Shown piece by piece: positions 54,301-64,000 of a stretch of 64,000 bases of DNA. Below the pieces are notes generated by a model. The model saw only the letters and a program-made list of their open reading frames with translations, had not been told where the DNA came from and searched no databases. Both the position numbers and the translations under genes were made by a program. Position 1 is the stretch's first letter, and every line of letters begins with the position of its first letter. This DNA comes from Triops longicaudatus (lineage: Eukaryota; Arthropoda; Branchiopoda; Notostraca; Triopsidae), in assembly GCA_022885665.1 (NCBI GenBank), contig JAGQDJ010000036.1, positions 186,001 to 250,000 on the forward strand, in the 5' to 3' direction.

Positions 54301-57300
54301 TAGGCTCGTTTTTCTTTGTGTTACTCCACGTTTCTTGTGTGCGGGTATGCAAACAAGGTGTTCGACAAGTATTTACAAATCTATTTGAGTCCTTTAACAA
54401 ATTGTTGCAAGCTGTTATGAGGGTAAAAACACTACAGAAAAACGACGAAGCGATAAGGAACGTTTGACTTTTCGGTGTTCTGATGACAACTTTGATTACA
54501 GACGACAAAACCTGCAGCACACTCATGAAACGAAACGAACCGACCCAAAACCTTGCCAAGTCATGGTTCACTCCAAAAACTGAGCTACCTTTCCACCTCT
54601 TAGCTCTCCTTATTATATTTGGCTTAAACCCTTGAAAATTTCTTAAAGAAAATTTCCCTACTTACACATCTTCCAGTCAGAATTCATTTTACTTAAACTT
54701 TGTTCATGCTCCTAGTCAAAATCTTATGTCTCACAAAGGATTCAACTTCGATTCGCTTTAGGCGAATTTTTTTGAGCTTCCAGCAACCAGCAAGAATTCA
54801 TTAAATCCATCTTGTAATTCATTTTTTTTTAAATAGCATGTAATATTTCTTGTTACAAAAATAATGTTTTCTTCACATTACATTAAGAACTTCTGAATCT
54901 CTGCTACGTTTGCTTTCCATTAAGTGTTTCCGTCGCAGAACCCTATCAGAATATACTATTCCAAATCGCTCGAGACATTATAGCTCGTCCAAGTTCAGCA
55001 GGCACCCTGCAAAACTAAAATGAATCTAAACCGTTAGTCTAAATCTATTTGAAATGTCTAAAACCTTCATCCCCCGTCAATTCCGTCGAATAAATTTCTG
55101 AGTCTAAGTTACTCCGTAACTCCTAACCAATGGTGCACCCTGGATTTCTCCCGCTAGGTCGCTTGAAAAAAGATATCTGATGCAGACTGCAAATCAGCAA
55201 CTTCGACTGCGCCCACGGTAAGCGCAACCTAGACTTAAAACCCGTAACTTCGCTTTTCCAAGTTTTACAAAAGCTTCCGTTTCCGTTCCATGGCAAAAAA
55301 AAAAACTGCAGGATTCTTCAAATGATATATACCAAAAACTTCGCGATCTAATTGCCTACAATAGCGACACCTAATTAAAACCTCTCTAACCCACCCCTGA
55401 ACCAACATTTGTTTTCGCTTCCTGCGCAGGCATTTTCCAAACAGATGCATCCACAGCGAGATTCAACCGAGTCATTTCCTTTAGGTAACTCGCAGAGGAG
55501 CTACGGATTTTCTTTAACTTATAAAACCTCCAAGGCAACAATAACAACACCTTTTAGATTCCTTAGTCTACGTAAAGCAGGTCCAACCTTATCCTACCCA
55601 AACCACCCGACCTAAAACTTGCACACTGCATACTTACGAATCACCTTTTTTTACCGTGCTTCATTTTATTTGCTTCGCATCTCTTTTTCTCCTCTCTCTC
55701 TCTCTTAACTGGTAATATTAAAAAAAAAAATAAACAACGAGCTTCACCCTTTTCAACGCACAGCACTACAAGCTGTTTCCTGTATAATTTCACCATTAGC
55801 CAATCCCGCTCCCCGACATTCCCCCCAACAAAGGTGAAGAAAAGAAATTATCCTGGACTACTAACTACGACCCTATGATTTCCTTTTCGAAAATTGCGGC
55901 TTATATTCCACCAACCGTTTTTTATAGTATTTTTTAAGAAGAAAAAAAAATATTATGCGGTCTTTCCGAGACTTCCAGAACTCCTTACAGCAATATCTTT
56001 CAAGACTGCTTTTTATTAATATAATCAAATTATTGCTGGAAACTGAGAATGCTTCGAGTTATAGTTACGGTAACCTCAACAAACAGAATTTTTAACTACC
56101 GTACATACAGACATTTGGTCTAACACTCGCTTAGAGTAAATTGCCCTAAGTTTGTGCATAATTTTGAAAAATACCCTTACATTTTTCTATATCAACTTCT
56201 ATTCTTGGTCTTTGACATTTTTCTCCTGTGATTGTTGTGATGCCAAGATCCTCGTCCTAGCAGGATGACATACATGTTTCATAACATTATACTACACCAG
56301 AGTGTGAATGTACTGTCGCAGTCCGCACTTTGATGCTCTATATTTTCTATAGCTTTTATTTGGAACACAAGTATCCAAAATCACAGTTTTACAGGTTGAA
56401 TTAAAATTTTTCGTTCTTGAACTACTCTTTAACACAAAGCCTGGCTTTCCCTTGAGTGAGTCAATGTAGTGAGCCAATTAGTGAAGAACGTTGTATTGTG
56501 CTTGTGCTCAAGTAATATATTATAATCTTATATTTTTCTAATCGTTTTACGCACAATCTATAAGGACGTAGGTTAATCTTTGTAGAATTATCGCTGACCA
56601 TATTTGCTAAGATTTACTCCGCAAACAGCTATGTTGCTTTGTCGCGCATTCTAGTCTCCCCAGCGTTAGAAAATGTATAGCTCACTACGAGGCCTCCTTC
56701 ATGTTTGTAGCATGCTTAGATATAATTACGTTTAGACCAAAAAAACTGAAACACAAAATATCAGGCTATAGAAAATCATATTCTTAAATCACGCAAGAAA
56801 AATTCTGCCGACTGAAATATGTTTGAAAACGAAAAATCTCAAAAAGTTGTGCTTCATTTAAAAATCACCGTAATTTTCACAATCCATCAACAGTGCTTTG
56901 ATTAGTCAAGTTGTACTTCTTATCAAAACTTGTCTACAGAAACCTTTACGACATCCCTTTAATGTGATTATGGTCAGTAAACGGTTTTATTGAAATGCAC
57001 CCGCAAATGGTCAATACAGCTTGTTCTGTTGTCTCTGACCGTGCATAAATTGTATGATAATGACTTCTTAGAGGACGGCTCTACGAGTTGGCTTTACTAC
57101 TCCAGTGATAAATGAAGTGTGAGGAAAGGAGGGATGGAATAATGGGGGTTCACTAACGCCCAGAAGAATAGGGCCGTTCTCTCAGCCTTCTCTTCCTCCT
57201 CCCCGGAAACTTTTTGGTACAAGTTTTGGCCATTGCCCAGGTGGCAACAGATCTCCAACTCAGCACGGGGTGTTCAGAAGAAAAACGTTGACGTAAAAAC

Positions 57301-60300
57301 GCAGTCGGGGGTGGTTCCGTCCAAACCAACCCCCCTTCAGCTTTTCCATTTCCCGCGACTTAACATTATATCATATATCTGAAGCAATGAACCAAGAAGT
57401 TAATGAAGACGAGGAAACTGAAGAATGCTACACCAGTGTACTAGATATCACTGATTATGTTATATATCCAAATTTCTGCACTAAAAAAAATCCCCTATTT
57501 GGTGCGCTTTTTTTGGTAGGGGTTAAAACGTGCATACGAACTCTAAAGCGACTGCAATTCTCTTTTGGGAGAAGAAATGGGTATGCAGCTCGCTTCGCAG
57601 GGAATCGACGGAAGACCAGTGCAACGAAAGATACGCCGTGACACTAGAATCCTTTCAATAACATCATACTACCAAAGAATTTTGTTTTTTATCAGAATTT
57701 TGCCCGTGATGCTTCCTTTTAACGTTAAAACCTTGTTCGAAAGGAACTATTACAAATTAGTTGCTTTTATTAGGGACTAGCGGTTTGCGGTTCAATATCT
57801 TTGAGGGTGGTCTAAATTCCCTGAATAAATTGAAATTTGCGAAGTTGCGAGTTTGTAAAAAGTTTATTCAGTAATAGAAAAAAAACATTACAACCTTGTC
57901 TCAAAACAGTTCGCCTTTTATCTATGTCGTTTAGGCTCCTTTCTCTTTGAATTAACGCCAAATTAAGAAACATGGATCATCACTATTGTCAGGCCAGTAG
58001 CCAGGGGGGAGGTTAGGGGGTTACCCCCTAATAGTGAAGATAGAGAAACCCAAATGTCCAACAAAACTGCACGTTGAAACCCCCCGAACCCCGATCCGAA
58101 ATCCTGATTACGGGCCTGTTAGTAGTAGTAATGTTTTGTGATAGTAATAGTATTTTATTTTTTAACAAAATGATTGCCTTACAACTGCATATATTCTAAT
58201 ATCTGCTGCGTGTTTAGTTTCGCTCGTATTCAATAGTCCTTTCATAAGTTCGTGTCCACGCGATGTAACCTCCTATTTATCAAAGTTAGGAAGTTCATCG
58301 GCGGCTGAAGTACTTTTTTCGTTTTTATTTTACTGACATACGCTGTACTCCCAAATAATCCGTACCAGAGTCTCCATTGTAGCATAGTTTAGTACTTGCT
58401 GACGATTAAACCTTGCAATATCTCGCATCCCACAGTAAAACGAACCTGTTAAACGCCAAGTAATCTGTGCAGAAGACGCACACGACCCGCCCAGGTAATA
58501 AACGATACTGGCTTGAAACGCAACAAGCCTCCGTTGCTGATTTAAAGCTCCAATATAGCAAATACTTCGTAATTTTCATCTGTTGCGTTACGTTTGCTTA
58601 CTGATCTCCTGACTACAAATACCCACGATACAAACACTGACGAGTTCGAATACCAACGAAGAGGTTTATATAGTGAGATATCGTATTAACTCCTCGAAAA
58701 CTATCATCTTTTTTCAGACAGAGTATTTCGGCTTTCCTGTTATATTGATGCAATTTTTAGTGCAAATTAATGTATAAATCTTGTATACGGGCAAGAAAAA
58801 CCAATGTGAAACAAGTATCTTCTTTTAACTACACAAATCGAATCCGTTTGGAGGTCTAATGGACACTGCCGTTGAAATACACAAACAAAGCCTAACAAAA
58901 TATGCATGCGTACCATGATCTTTAAAAACTTGCACATAGCTTTCTAGGAAAACCTGAATTATTGCTAATCGTTTACAGTAGCCACAAAAAGTGGAAATAA
59001 GCGGAATCTGTGCTTCCGTAATATACTCACAAAATGTCAATCCGAGGAACACGATGGTTCAAGAATAAAATAACGAATAAAAAGGAGAGAAAAGTATTCT
59101 GGTCTACGAAGTCTGGGTTTGAATAAGCTTAGTTCTCCTCCAACGGTTTTCCAAATGCTTGAAGAGCCGCATGGGCCTTCGTAAGCACATAAGGTTGTGT
59201 CTGTGTCTCACATGGGAGACTTCCTCTTCTTATGATTAATGATGGTCACCCAATGACAGCAGGAGGTGGGAAAAACACAAAGGTAAACTTTTGGGGCTGG
59301 CTGGTCATCAGCAAAGGTAGACGGTAACAAGAAACACTATGGCCAGCATACCACGAAAAATATTTCTGTGCGCATTTTTTAGGGTAACGATTACCTTCGT
59401 TTTATTCAGTTCTTTTAGATTCTTTTACCCACCCTTTTCTCAGATTTTAAAAGAAACCCGGACGCAACAAAAGTAAACCATTAAGAAATCAAGCATGACT
59501 TTTTTGGGTAAAAAAAAAATATTTAATCTCAATATTTCCTCCTTCTAAGAAAACCTTTCTAATTTCGTCCACCTCCTAGTACTGGGTTCAAAGTGTATCG
59601 AAACATTCATTTTCTGAGAGAAAGAAAATGGAAGCACAACCCAAAAATCACGCAACTTTTTGGTTCCCTAATCCCTCTCGCTGAAAAGAAACGAAAATCT
59701 CCTTACAAAATCGAACAACAATGCCCTTTACGTTCCATGATAAAAAAAGGGAAAAAAAAACTGATTACGTACCACAATTCGCTTCACAAAAACCTGCCAA
59801 TCGCTGTTCCCCCTTATGAGACGTCAGAGATTAATGAAACGCCAGCTTTTTTTTAGGTCGTTTCCATTTTTTAACCCCATGAGGATGTGTTAAGACTCTC
59901 GGAATAAAAAAGCATGCTTTAATTTGAAATATAACTGGCGTTCCACGGTACAGTATCTTAATTAATACAAGAGAGTATTTACTTTCAATTTCATCGAAAC
60001 AGCAAAAACTTTTAAAATAGCTTTTCCCAACAGAGGAAAAACTGTAAATATGAAAAAAAAACGTTAACTATGCGGGAGTAAGCATAATATTATTGCTTAA
60101 AAAAATAAAAAAATCTCCGCGAGATGGTTGCAGATCACAAATCTCACACGAATTAGTTTACATCTAGATAAACGAAGGACGAAAGTAATGTACATCGGGT
60201 ATAACGTGTTTCATTGGAAAGCTGTCTGAAATCAGCTCTTAAAAAAAAAGAAAATTCTTGACTTAAAGTTCGGAGACGTCATCGAACTTTAAAAAGGTAC

Positions 60301-63300
60301 ACAGTAGGAAATAATCATATAGGATATATGCAGACCTATACAGAGTAGTTCTGAAACAAATTTTCGTAACTGGATTAAAGCAACTAATTTCTGCAACTTT
60401 GAATACTGCAAGAAAATGTCTGAACGTTTAAAAGTTCTGCAACTTATGTAAGAAGAATTAATGTGTCGTCTGAAAGCAACGAAATTAAATTTCTCGAGTG
60501 AGCGTTTCCAGCTGCAACTATTTACAAAGCGATCGCCTTCAATACAATTAACCTGCAAGTTCAATAGTTTTCACGAATGCAACTTTCTCTAGTATGCAGT
60601 AATTTCACTCTGCACTACACGAAAGCTAATTGCTCGTTGTATACTATCAGAAAATTCATTCAAATGTTCGGAAATTGCTTAATACGAAATTATGATCTTC
60701 ATATCCGAATTTGAAATCCCCTAACACCCTAAACGTAAAAAAAAAAATGCGGGAACGAAATTTTTAATTTCCCAGCGTAGAGGCACTGTCCGACCGACAC
60801 GTACTGATCTTTTGGCCCCCTTAACCCTCCCACCCTTCTCTTCTTGTTCCCGGCACATGTATAGTCAAAGACTAGAGGTAGGGAATTTTACTGCGTATAT
60901 GACAAATGATGTGAAGCTGTCAGAAAGTCTGCACGAAGGAAAATCTTTGAAACCTCTCTTACTTTTCTCTTTCTGTGAGCTCTTCGCTTACCAACGGTAT
61001 TCTTTCCACTCAAATTCACAAAAAACGCCTAATTCTTTTACTAGCTTCTATCTCCCTTACGTCACCTCTCACACTCTCTACTTTTCAATCGCTTATAAAT
61101 TCATAATAAAGCAACAGTTAAAATGTTGGAAGATAACAATAGACCGTTCGTGGAAGCATCTTTCGCAGAGAAACGAAGAACCGTTCTTGCTTTTCTTATT
61201 TTCAATTTCCCAAGTAGCCTATCTTCCTCTCGTTTTCTTGCTGGCCTTCTTTCCCCCTTTAATTTCCTACTTTTGACATAAAGGTAAAGAGAAGTTTCCA
61301 TCTGAAGTTATATACAGCGATACCCCCCTTTACGTGGTAGATAGATTCCGAGAAAACCACGCGAAAATGGAAAGGCGTAAATTGAGCCATGTCTAAAATC
61401 TGTAAGATGTTAAAGCATAAGGGATGGGTTCCAATGCTTTCAGAAAGTTTATTCTTATTCAGCTGCAAAAAAATATTAAAACTCTAATTTAATTGCACAC
61501 AAAATCTAATTTTAATTGTAAGTCTATGTTAAGATTACCAATGATCTCTGAGCAATGTTTAAACCACTATCGTTACTGGAAGCTCTTAGATAATGTTGCA
61601 AATCACGGAAGTTAAATGTTGCCTGTTCCAAATGACTCACTACATTGGTCTTCTACTTCAGCGAATCTACTTTAGTGCTTCGGAAATTCACGTTTTAAAT
61701 CCCACATATATATAATCTCATGCTGAAAGAAAGCAAGAGTACGTAATTTTGAGCCACGGTTTCTTGTGATTTTAAGTAAAAATTTAGCCAAATCTCCGAT
61801 AGCGTAAAAATTAAACAGCGTAAAAACGAGACCGCGTGAATGGGGGTTCACTGTATATTAAACAATCTTGCTTGCCCAAATTTCTTAAAAAGAAATCCAA
61901 GGTGAGACAGTGAAGACTGGGAACAATAGTGTGTTCGATCAAGAGGGAAGTTTTTCGGAGAATATAGCCAACAAGGAAATAACACGGTGTTAGCAAAGAA
62001 TTCTTTCAATCGAAGGTTAATTAACGATAGCCAAGCCCTTCGAAAAAAAAGAAGAAGAAGAAAGAAAAAGAACCCCAAAACACCGTTCCTTGAACTTGAT
62101 ACTGTCTTTTTCGTTTATAATTTGAAAGTTACCTTCCTTTCTATTTACTTTTTTGTCTGAAACCAGCGGTTACGGGGTGGTCTATGTTAACCCATACGTG
62201 TTCCCTCCCATGTACTTAATATACAGATACGAAATTACCACATAATGAAATCAAAGTCGTTTTCAATGGGGTGAAATCAAGACTGGGAGAACTGCAAATA
62301 AATGTCGTAATTAGAGGCGTCGCATGAAAGTTGTTTGAGTTGGGCAGTTTACTTAATTGTCCTTGAAATTTGCACACAGCAAGGCCTCCAAGCTTGAAAG
62401 GACACAGGGAAACGCTAGCAAAGACAATGAATACAGAAGAAAGTTTGCTAACCAAGACAACTAAGATATTCCTATTAACGCAAGTTGCCGTGACATCTTT
62501 TTATCGCGAGTAATGTGTTTTCACGTAACTTCTTGTTCAGAATGAACAACTGGCTTTACAACTCAGGTCAACTTTGGTTATTATAAACTTCGGAAACAAC
62601 GAATATATTTCCTGTCTTTTCAAACAAGTCTATCCATTACGGCAAGGTGCTGTTGTACAACTTGTTGGTTCACAGCACTAAAATTTTCTTGCATAACACA
62701 AGGGAAGCGATGAAGCTCTCGAGTGAGGGGACACTTATTCGTTATTTCCAAACGCAGCTATGTCGGATGCTCTGAAAATTTGCACAAGACGGTCGGCCTT
62801 CATAGCTGGTAATTTTTTGTTTCGTTCGACCTGAGATTCTATATGTTTGATTCTTGCTTCTAGCTTGTTATTTGATTCTTGCTCTTGAGTAACAACTCGA
62901 AACGACTGACTCAGTTTCATAACGTATTGTCTCTTTACGGCACACATCCATTATGAGACTTCGTTTGATTCGAAGCACCTAAACTTGTCACAAATCAACC
63001 TCACAGTCTGCCATCGTTCGTTCACAAAATAAGTTTTGATTTTCTTTTTTATTAGAATAACACTACATAGCAAAATGTATTTCCTTTACGATTGAAGATA
63101 ATTTTGTTATAAGAAGCCTCGATTATTTACGTGATTCCTTACTTGCTTTTTGGACATTTATTACGAAACCGAGCTTGAATAAGTGCCATTTTTTTGGCTT
63201 TTGTACAACAAGTGCCAAATAACCTTCCACTTACCAGTTTCGGAGTCGATGACATACTGAAGCCCCGCCCACGGGTCATCTGCAGGTGAATCGTCCTCCC

Positions 63301-63516
63301 CCTTTGAAACGGAGCAAATCGTGTTAACCGAAATACTATATAAAACCAGTATGTTACTTTGCTTGGCGTTTCTGTCTTGGCATCAATCGCTTTCTTTTTC
63401 TCCAACAAAGTTTCTTCTCCATTGGTGGTCGATTCTCCTCCAGATGCCAAAACGTTGGCACAAGACACGCCCAAATCGACATCTTGCTTCCACAAAATCT
63501 CAATCAGTTCCGCATC
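39140..63516 (-). CDS. cnc: Cap-n-collar CNC-bZIP transcription factor, long CncC/NRF2-like form, 5' partial
   Basis: Thirteen exons join in phase to 888 residues plus stop: 63516-63358, 63301-63235, 49977-49808, 49574-49224, 42294-41844, 41731-41604, 41340-41244, 41172-40905, 40788-40655, 40597-40403, 40027-39777, 39619-39446, 39361-39140. In this family the protein pairs with small Maf, binds antioxidant-response DNA and drives stress genes; Keap1 targets it for degradation. Seen: DLG motif WKQDVDLG (residues 9-16), ETGE (74-77), phosphodegron DSGLS (211-215), MEQRWQDLANLL, a His/Ala-rich stretch, ILNDEDLQLMDMA, a poly-Ala run, the CNC motif (INLPMDEFNERLSKYELSEA), a basic region spanning RRRGKNK|VAAQNCRKRKL, a leucine-zipper helix, then LRDPEGRPYSAYEYSLQ and ILVVPR (Neh3-like). 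There is no ATG before the DLG motif and an in-frame TAG precedes the first exon, so at least one further 5' exon is missing. It converges with lab. Confidence 0.93.
39446..39619 (-). CDS. cnc: cnc exon: second half of basic region and leucine zipper
   Basis: Bounded by CTCAG| and CAG|GTAATA, phase 0 at both ends. Codes VAAQNCRKRKLDQI (DNA contacts) and a continuous amphipathic helix to LYTHVFQ. An 84-bp intron follows. Confidence 0.95.
39777..40027 (-). CDS. cnc: cnc exon: poly-Ala, CNC domain, start of basic region
   Basis: Bounded by TTTCAG| and AAG|GTAAAC. A poly-Ala stretch precedes DEKRALAMNIPISVDDVINL and the conserved LSKYELSEAQLSLIRDIRRR, ending GKNK in phase 0. The intron inside the basic region after GKNK fits the following exon VAAQN exactly. 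Confidence 0.95.
40403..40597 (-). CDS. cnc: cnc internal exon: GDAHGPITPL to HHPH
   Basis: Opens with CT completing a Pro codon (C|CT) after TTTCAG and ends with G before GTAAAA (G|AT, Asp, with the next exon). Codes a Pro/Tyr/His-rich linker including MKYGCGMDFSHHPH. A 375-bp intron follows. Confidence 0.88.
40655..40788 (-). CDS. cnc: cnc internal exon: GKYRPYDYYARQ to EPGT
   Basis: Bounded by TTGTAG| and C|GTAAGT. Codes GKYRPYDYYARQGAG and a basic stretch KKHQMFGKRSF. The intron to the next exon is only 57 bp, the shortest in the gene. Confidence 0.88.
40905..41172 (-). CDS. cnc: cnc internal exon: MYSMRMMDH and acidic Ser/His region
   Basis: Bounded by TTTCTAG| and GG|GTAAAA. Codes MYSMRM, the continuation of the LMDMAMND motif as in other Cnc proteins, then a His/Ser region and an acidic segment ending GYMEGYAT. 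Confidence 0.9.
41244..41340 (-). CDS. cnc: cnc internal exon: FLSSILNDEDLQLMDMA activation motif
   Basis: Bounded by TTATCAG| and A|GTAATT. The short acidic-hydrophobic motif is one of the best conserved parts of Cnc/NRF1 outside bZIP. A 71-bp intron follows. Confidence 0.92.
41604..41731 (-). CDS. cnc: cnc internal exon: SSVSLGSAVTTSMNLTNSTE region
   Basis: Bounded by TTACACAG| and CCCT|GTAAGT. Frame is fixed by the split Gly codon upstream (G|GA) and phase 0 downstream. Codes a Ser/Thr/Asn-rich stretch ending SDMLYYP. A longer open frame here (41512-41826) is in the wrong frame and is not coding. Confidence 0.85.
41844..42294 (-). CDS. cnc: cnc internal exon: MEQRWQDLANLL and His/Ala-rich region
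   Basis: Bounded by CCTCAG| and TTAG|GTATGT. Starts VRMPLLRTMSMEQRWQDLAN, a conserved Cnc/NRF block, then a long His/Ala-rich low-complexity segment. It follows the 6.9-kb intron. Internal ATGs near its start could serve a shorter isoform with a downstream promoter, as Drosophila cnc has, but no promoter was identified. Confidence 0.92.
42295..49223 (-). other. cnc: cnc intron, 6929 bp
   Basis: Bounded by GTAAAC and CCTCAG. Non-coding. Open frames at 45851-46312 (+) and 45667-45921 (-) lack recognisable features and splice support. Such an intron is where a short-isoform promoter would sit by analogy with Drosophila; nothing in the sequence proves it. Confidence 0.8.
49224..49574 (-). CDS. 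cnc: cnc internal exon with DSGLS phosphodegron
   Basis: Bounded by GTGAAG| and TTCCAG|GTAAAC, phase 0 at both ends. Codes an acidic segment LDFVDFLDEDGG, then DDSGLSVS (DSGLS at 49326-49340), matching beta-TrCP-type degrons of NRF1/NRF2, and a predicted helix DQLEASLEEMIQTAQLN. Confidence 0.88.
49808..49977 (-). CDS. cnc: cnc internal exon completing the ETGE motif
   Basis: Bounded by TTTGTAG| and GAA|GTAAGT. Begins GT GAA, which completes the Gly codon and supplies the final Glu of ETGE once joined to 63235-63301. The rest is acidic/hydrophobic (DLDLENFLDLDNLTLPE), like an Neh4/5-type activation segment. Confidence 0.88.
57990..58118. mobile_element. Short inverted-repeat element (MITE), 129 bp
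   Basis: Left end CAGGCCAGTAGCCAGG; the right end CCTGATTACGGGCCTG reads CAGGCCCGTAATCAGG in reverse complement, 13 of 16 matching. Just inside are G-runs (left) and C-runs (right). Ends resemble those of the 35611-36059 element. No clear target duplication. Confidence 0.7.
61315..61853. mobile_element. TA-flanked inverted-repeat element, Tigger/mariner-like, 539 bp
   Basis: Left end CAGCGATACCCCCCTTTACG and right end (reverse complement) CAGTGAACCCCCATTCACGC align over about 22 bases with few differences. Both ends are flanked by TA, the target duplication of Tc1/mariner-class elements. No transposase frame, so non-autonomous. Confidence 0.7.
62735..62947 (-). other. Isolated 70-codon reading frame with coiled-coil-like helix, unproven
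   Basis: Inside the large cnc intron on the cnc strand. Runs from a TGT-preceding ATG to TAA and contains a charged amphipathic stretch NNKLEARIKHIESQVERNKK. Not recognised. It could be chance, a small nested gene or an alternative cnc exon; a second ATG at 62950 begins a different 27-codon frame. No splice or promoter support. Confidence 0.15.
63235..63301 (-). CDS. cnc: cnc internal exon: DSET, first half of ETGE
   Basis: Bounded by TTTCAAAG| and CTG|GTAAGT. Codes GEDDSPADDPWAGLQYVI then DSET plus the first base of Gly. Only 67 bases, yet phases at both sides match neighbours exactly and splicing yields DSETGEH. Confidence 0.88.
63358..63516 (-). CDS. cnc: cnc N-terminal exon with DLG motif
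   Basis: Bounded by TTATCCTAG| and AAA|GTAACA, phase 0 at both ends. Starts DAELIEILWKQDVDLGV, closely matching the Neh2 helix and DLG motif of NRF2/CncC, followed by a Ser/Glu/Lys-rich segment. The TAG of the acceptor is in frame and no ATG precedes the motif, so it is not a first coding exon. Confidence 0.9.
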
Positions 63517-63847
63517 CTAGGATAAAAAGCCAGAAAGTCATGAATAAAACAAAACTAGTAAAAAAGGAGCAGCACAAAAAGTACAAAAAAGAATTAAAAT
63601 TCAGCACTGGAAATGTTACAAAGCACAGATCGCACGCTGATTAAATTTTAGGATACACTTCCTACATTATGACCAAGGCGCCAAAAACACGCCCACGTGC
63701 ACCTCTACTACTTTTCATATATCCATCTCGCCCAGTTGCACTCGCTAACTCACCAAGTATCACTTCCGAAACTATTTCAAAAATCGGACAAGACGTCCAA
63801 TGAAAAAATATTCCCGTTTGCCCAAGAAAATATTTCAAAACTCATAC

Positions 63848-63911
63848 CACGACACTGCGCAGAGTTTGATGGAAAATTTGGGTACTGCCCTTCCAGAAGT
63901 GCAAAGCTAAA
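63848..63911 (-). CDS. cnc: Weak candidate for the next upstream cnc exon
   Basis: Open 64-base interval bounded by CATTTCAG| and CGTG|GTATGAG whose 3' phase fits the DAEL exon; it would read LALHFWKGSTQIFHQ and end RSVV. The sequence does not resemble a family motif I recognise, and such an interval can arise by chance. Confidence 0.2.
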
Positions 63912-64000
63912 CTGAAATGACTTGATTTTCCGAAGTCCTGCCGCCGACCGGACCAAGAAAAAGTCCCCAAGTCAGCACAAATTTTCAGCAGTTAGGGCAC

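Larger units (their letters stand above)
49978..63234 (-). other. cnc: cnc intron, 13257 bp
   Basis: Bounded by GTAAGT and TTTGTAG. Largest intron in the window, interrupting the Gly codon of ETGE. It holds two inverted-repeat transposons (57990-58118, 61315-61853), a CT-rich tract at about 55690-55706, a purine-rich tract at about 62041-62072 and one isolated 70-codon frame (62735-62947). No other gene was recognised. Confidence 0.8.

Noticed and set aside
60812..61276. 154-codon + strand frame in the large cnc intron
   Set aside because: Starts in simple pyrimidine-rich sequence, is rich in Ser, Phe and Leu as random AT/CT-rich DNA would be, and shows no domain or splice support.
1..64000. 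tRNA or rRNA genes, CRISPR arrays, prokaryotic operons or origins
   Set aside because: No B-box-like GGTTCGAATCC with acceptor stem, no rRNA core sequence and no regular spaced repeats were seen; the intron-exon structure shows this is animal DNA.

Overview
This window is animal nuclear DNA, almost certainly arthropod. It is AT-rich, has introns, contains no operons, and holds the anterior (3') end of a Hox cluster. Three transcription-factor genes are readable. The homeobox exon of proboscipedia (pb/Hox2) lies on the + strand at 2980-4607. The complete two-exon coding region of labial (lab/Hox1) lies on the + strand at 21455-29574. At least 13 exons of a cap-n-collar (cnc, NFE2/NRF family) CNC-bZIP gene lie on the - strand between 39140 and 63516. 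The arthropod call rests on pb- and lab-type homeodomains close to insect ones and on the cnc splice structure. I cannot name the species. A chelicerate or myriapod would fit, but this is inference.

Layout. 1-2979 is pb intron, and the exon with the pb hexapeptide lies outside the window. 4608-21454 is the pb-lab intergenic region. It holds an assembly gap inside a TA microsatellite (6477-6592) and scattered transposon debris. The last part before lab is locally GC-rich and probably contains the lab promoter. lab has one intron of 6551 bp between its YKWM hexapeptide exon and its homeobox exon. 29575-39139 separates lab from cnc, which converge tail to tail, and it contains a fold-back transposon. 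cnc fills the rest. A tight 3' block of nine coding exons (39140-42294) has introns of 57 to 375 bp. It is followed by a 6.9-kb intron, two exons (49224-49977), a 13.3-kb intron, and two N-terminal exons (63235-63516). The 5' end of cnc lies beyond the right edge.

Biology. pb and lab pattern the anterior head, and cnc also has head-segment roles in Drosophila. The long cnc form modelled here encodes both Keap1-contact motifs of the NRF2/CncC stress pathway: DLG, and an ETGE made by splicing across the 13.3-kb intron. It also has a DSGLS phosphodegron, the CNC and bZIP domains, and an Neh3-like tail. The convergent lab-cnc adjacency matches the placement of NFE2-family genes at the 3' side of all four human HOX clusters, so it looks like retained ancient synteny.

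No RNA gene, CRISPR array, operon or viral gene was recognised. Coordinates of spliced exons were derived by hand from GT-AG sites and phase continuity. Every cnc junction modelled keeps the reading frame.
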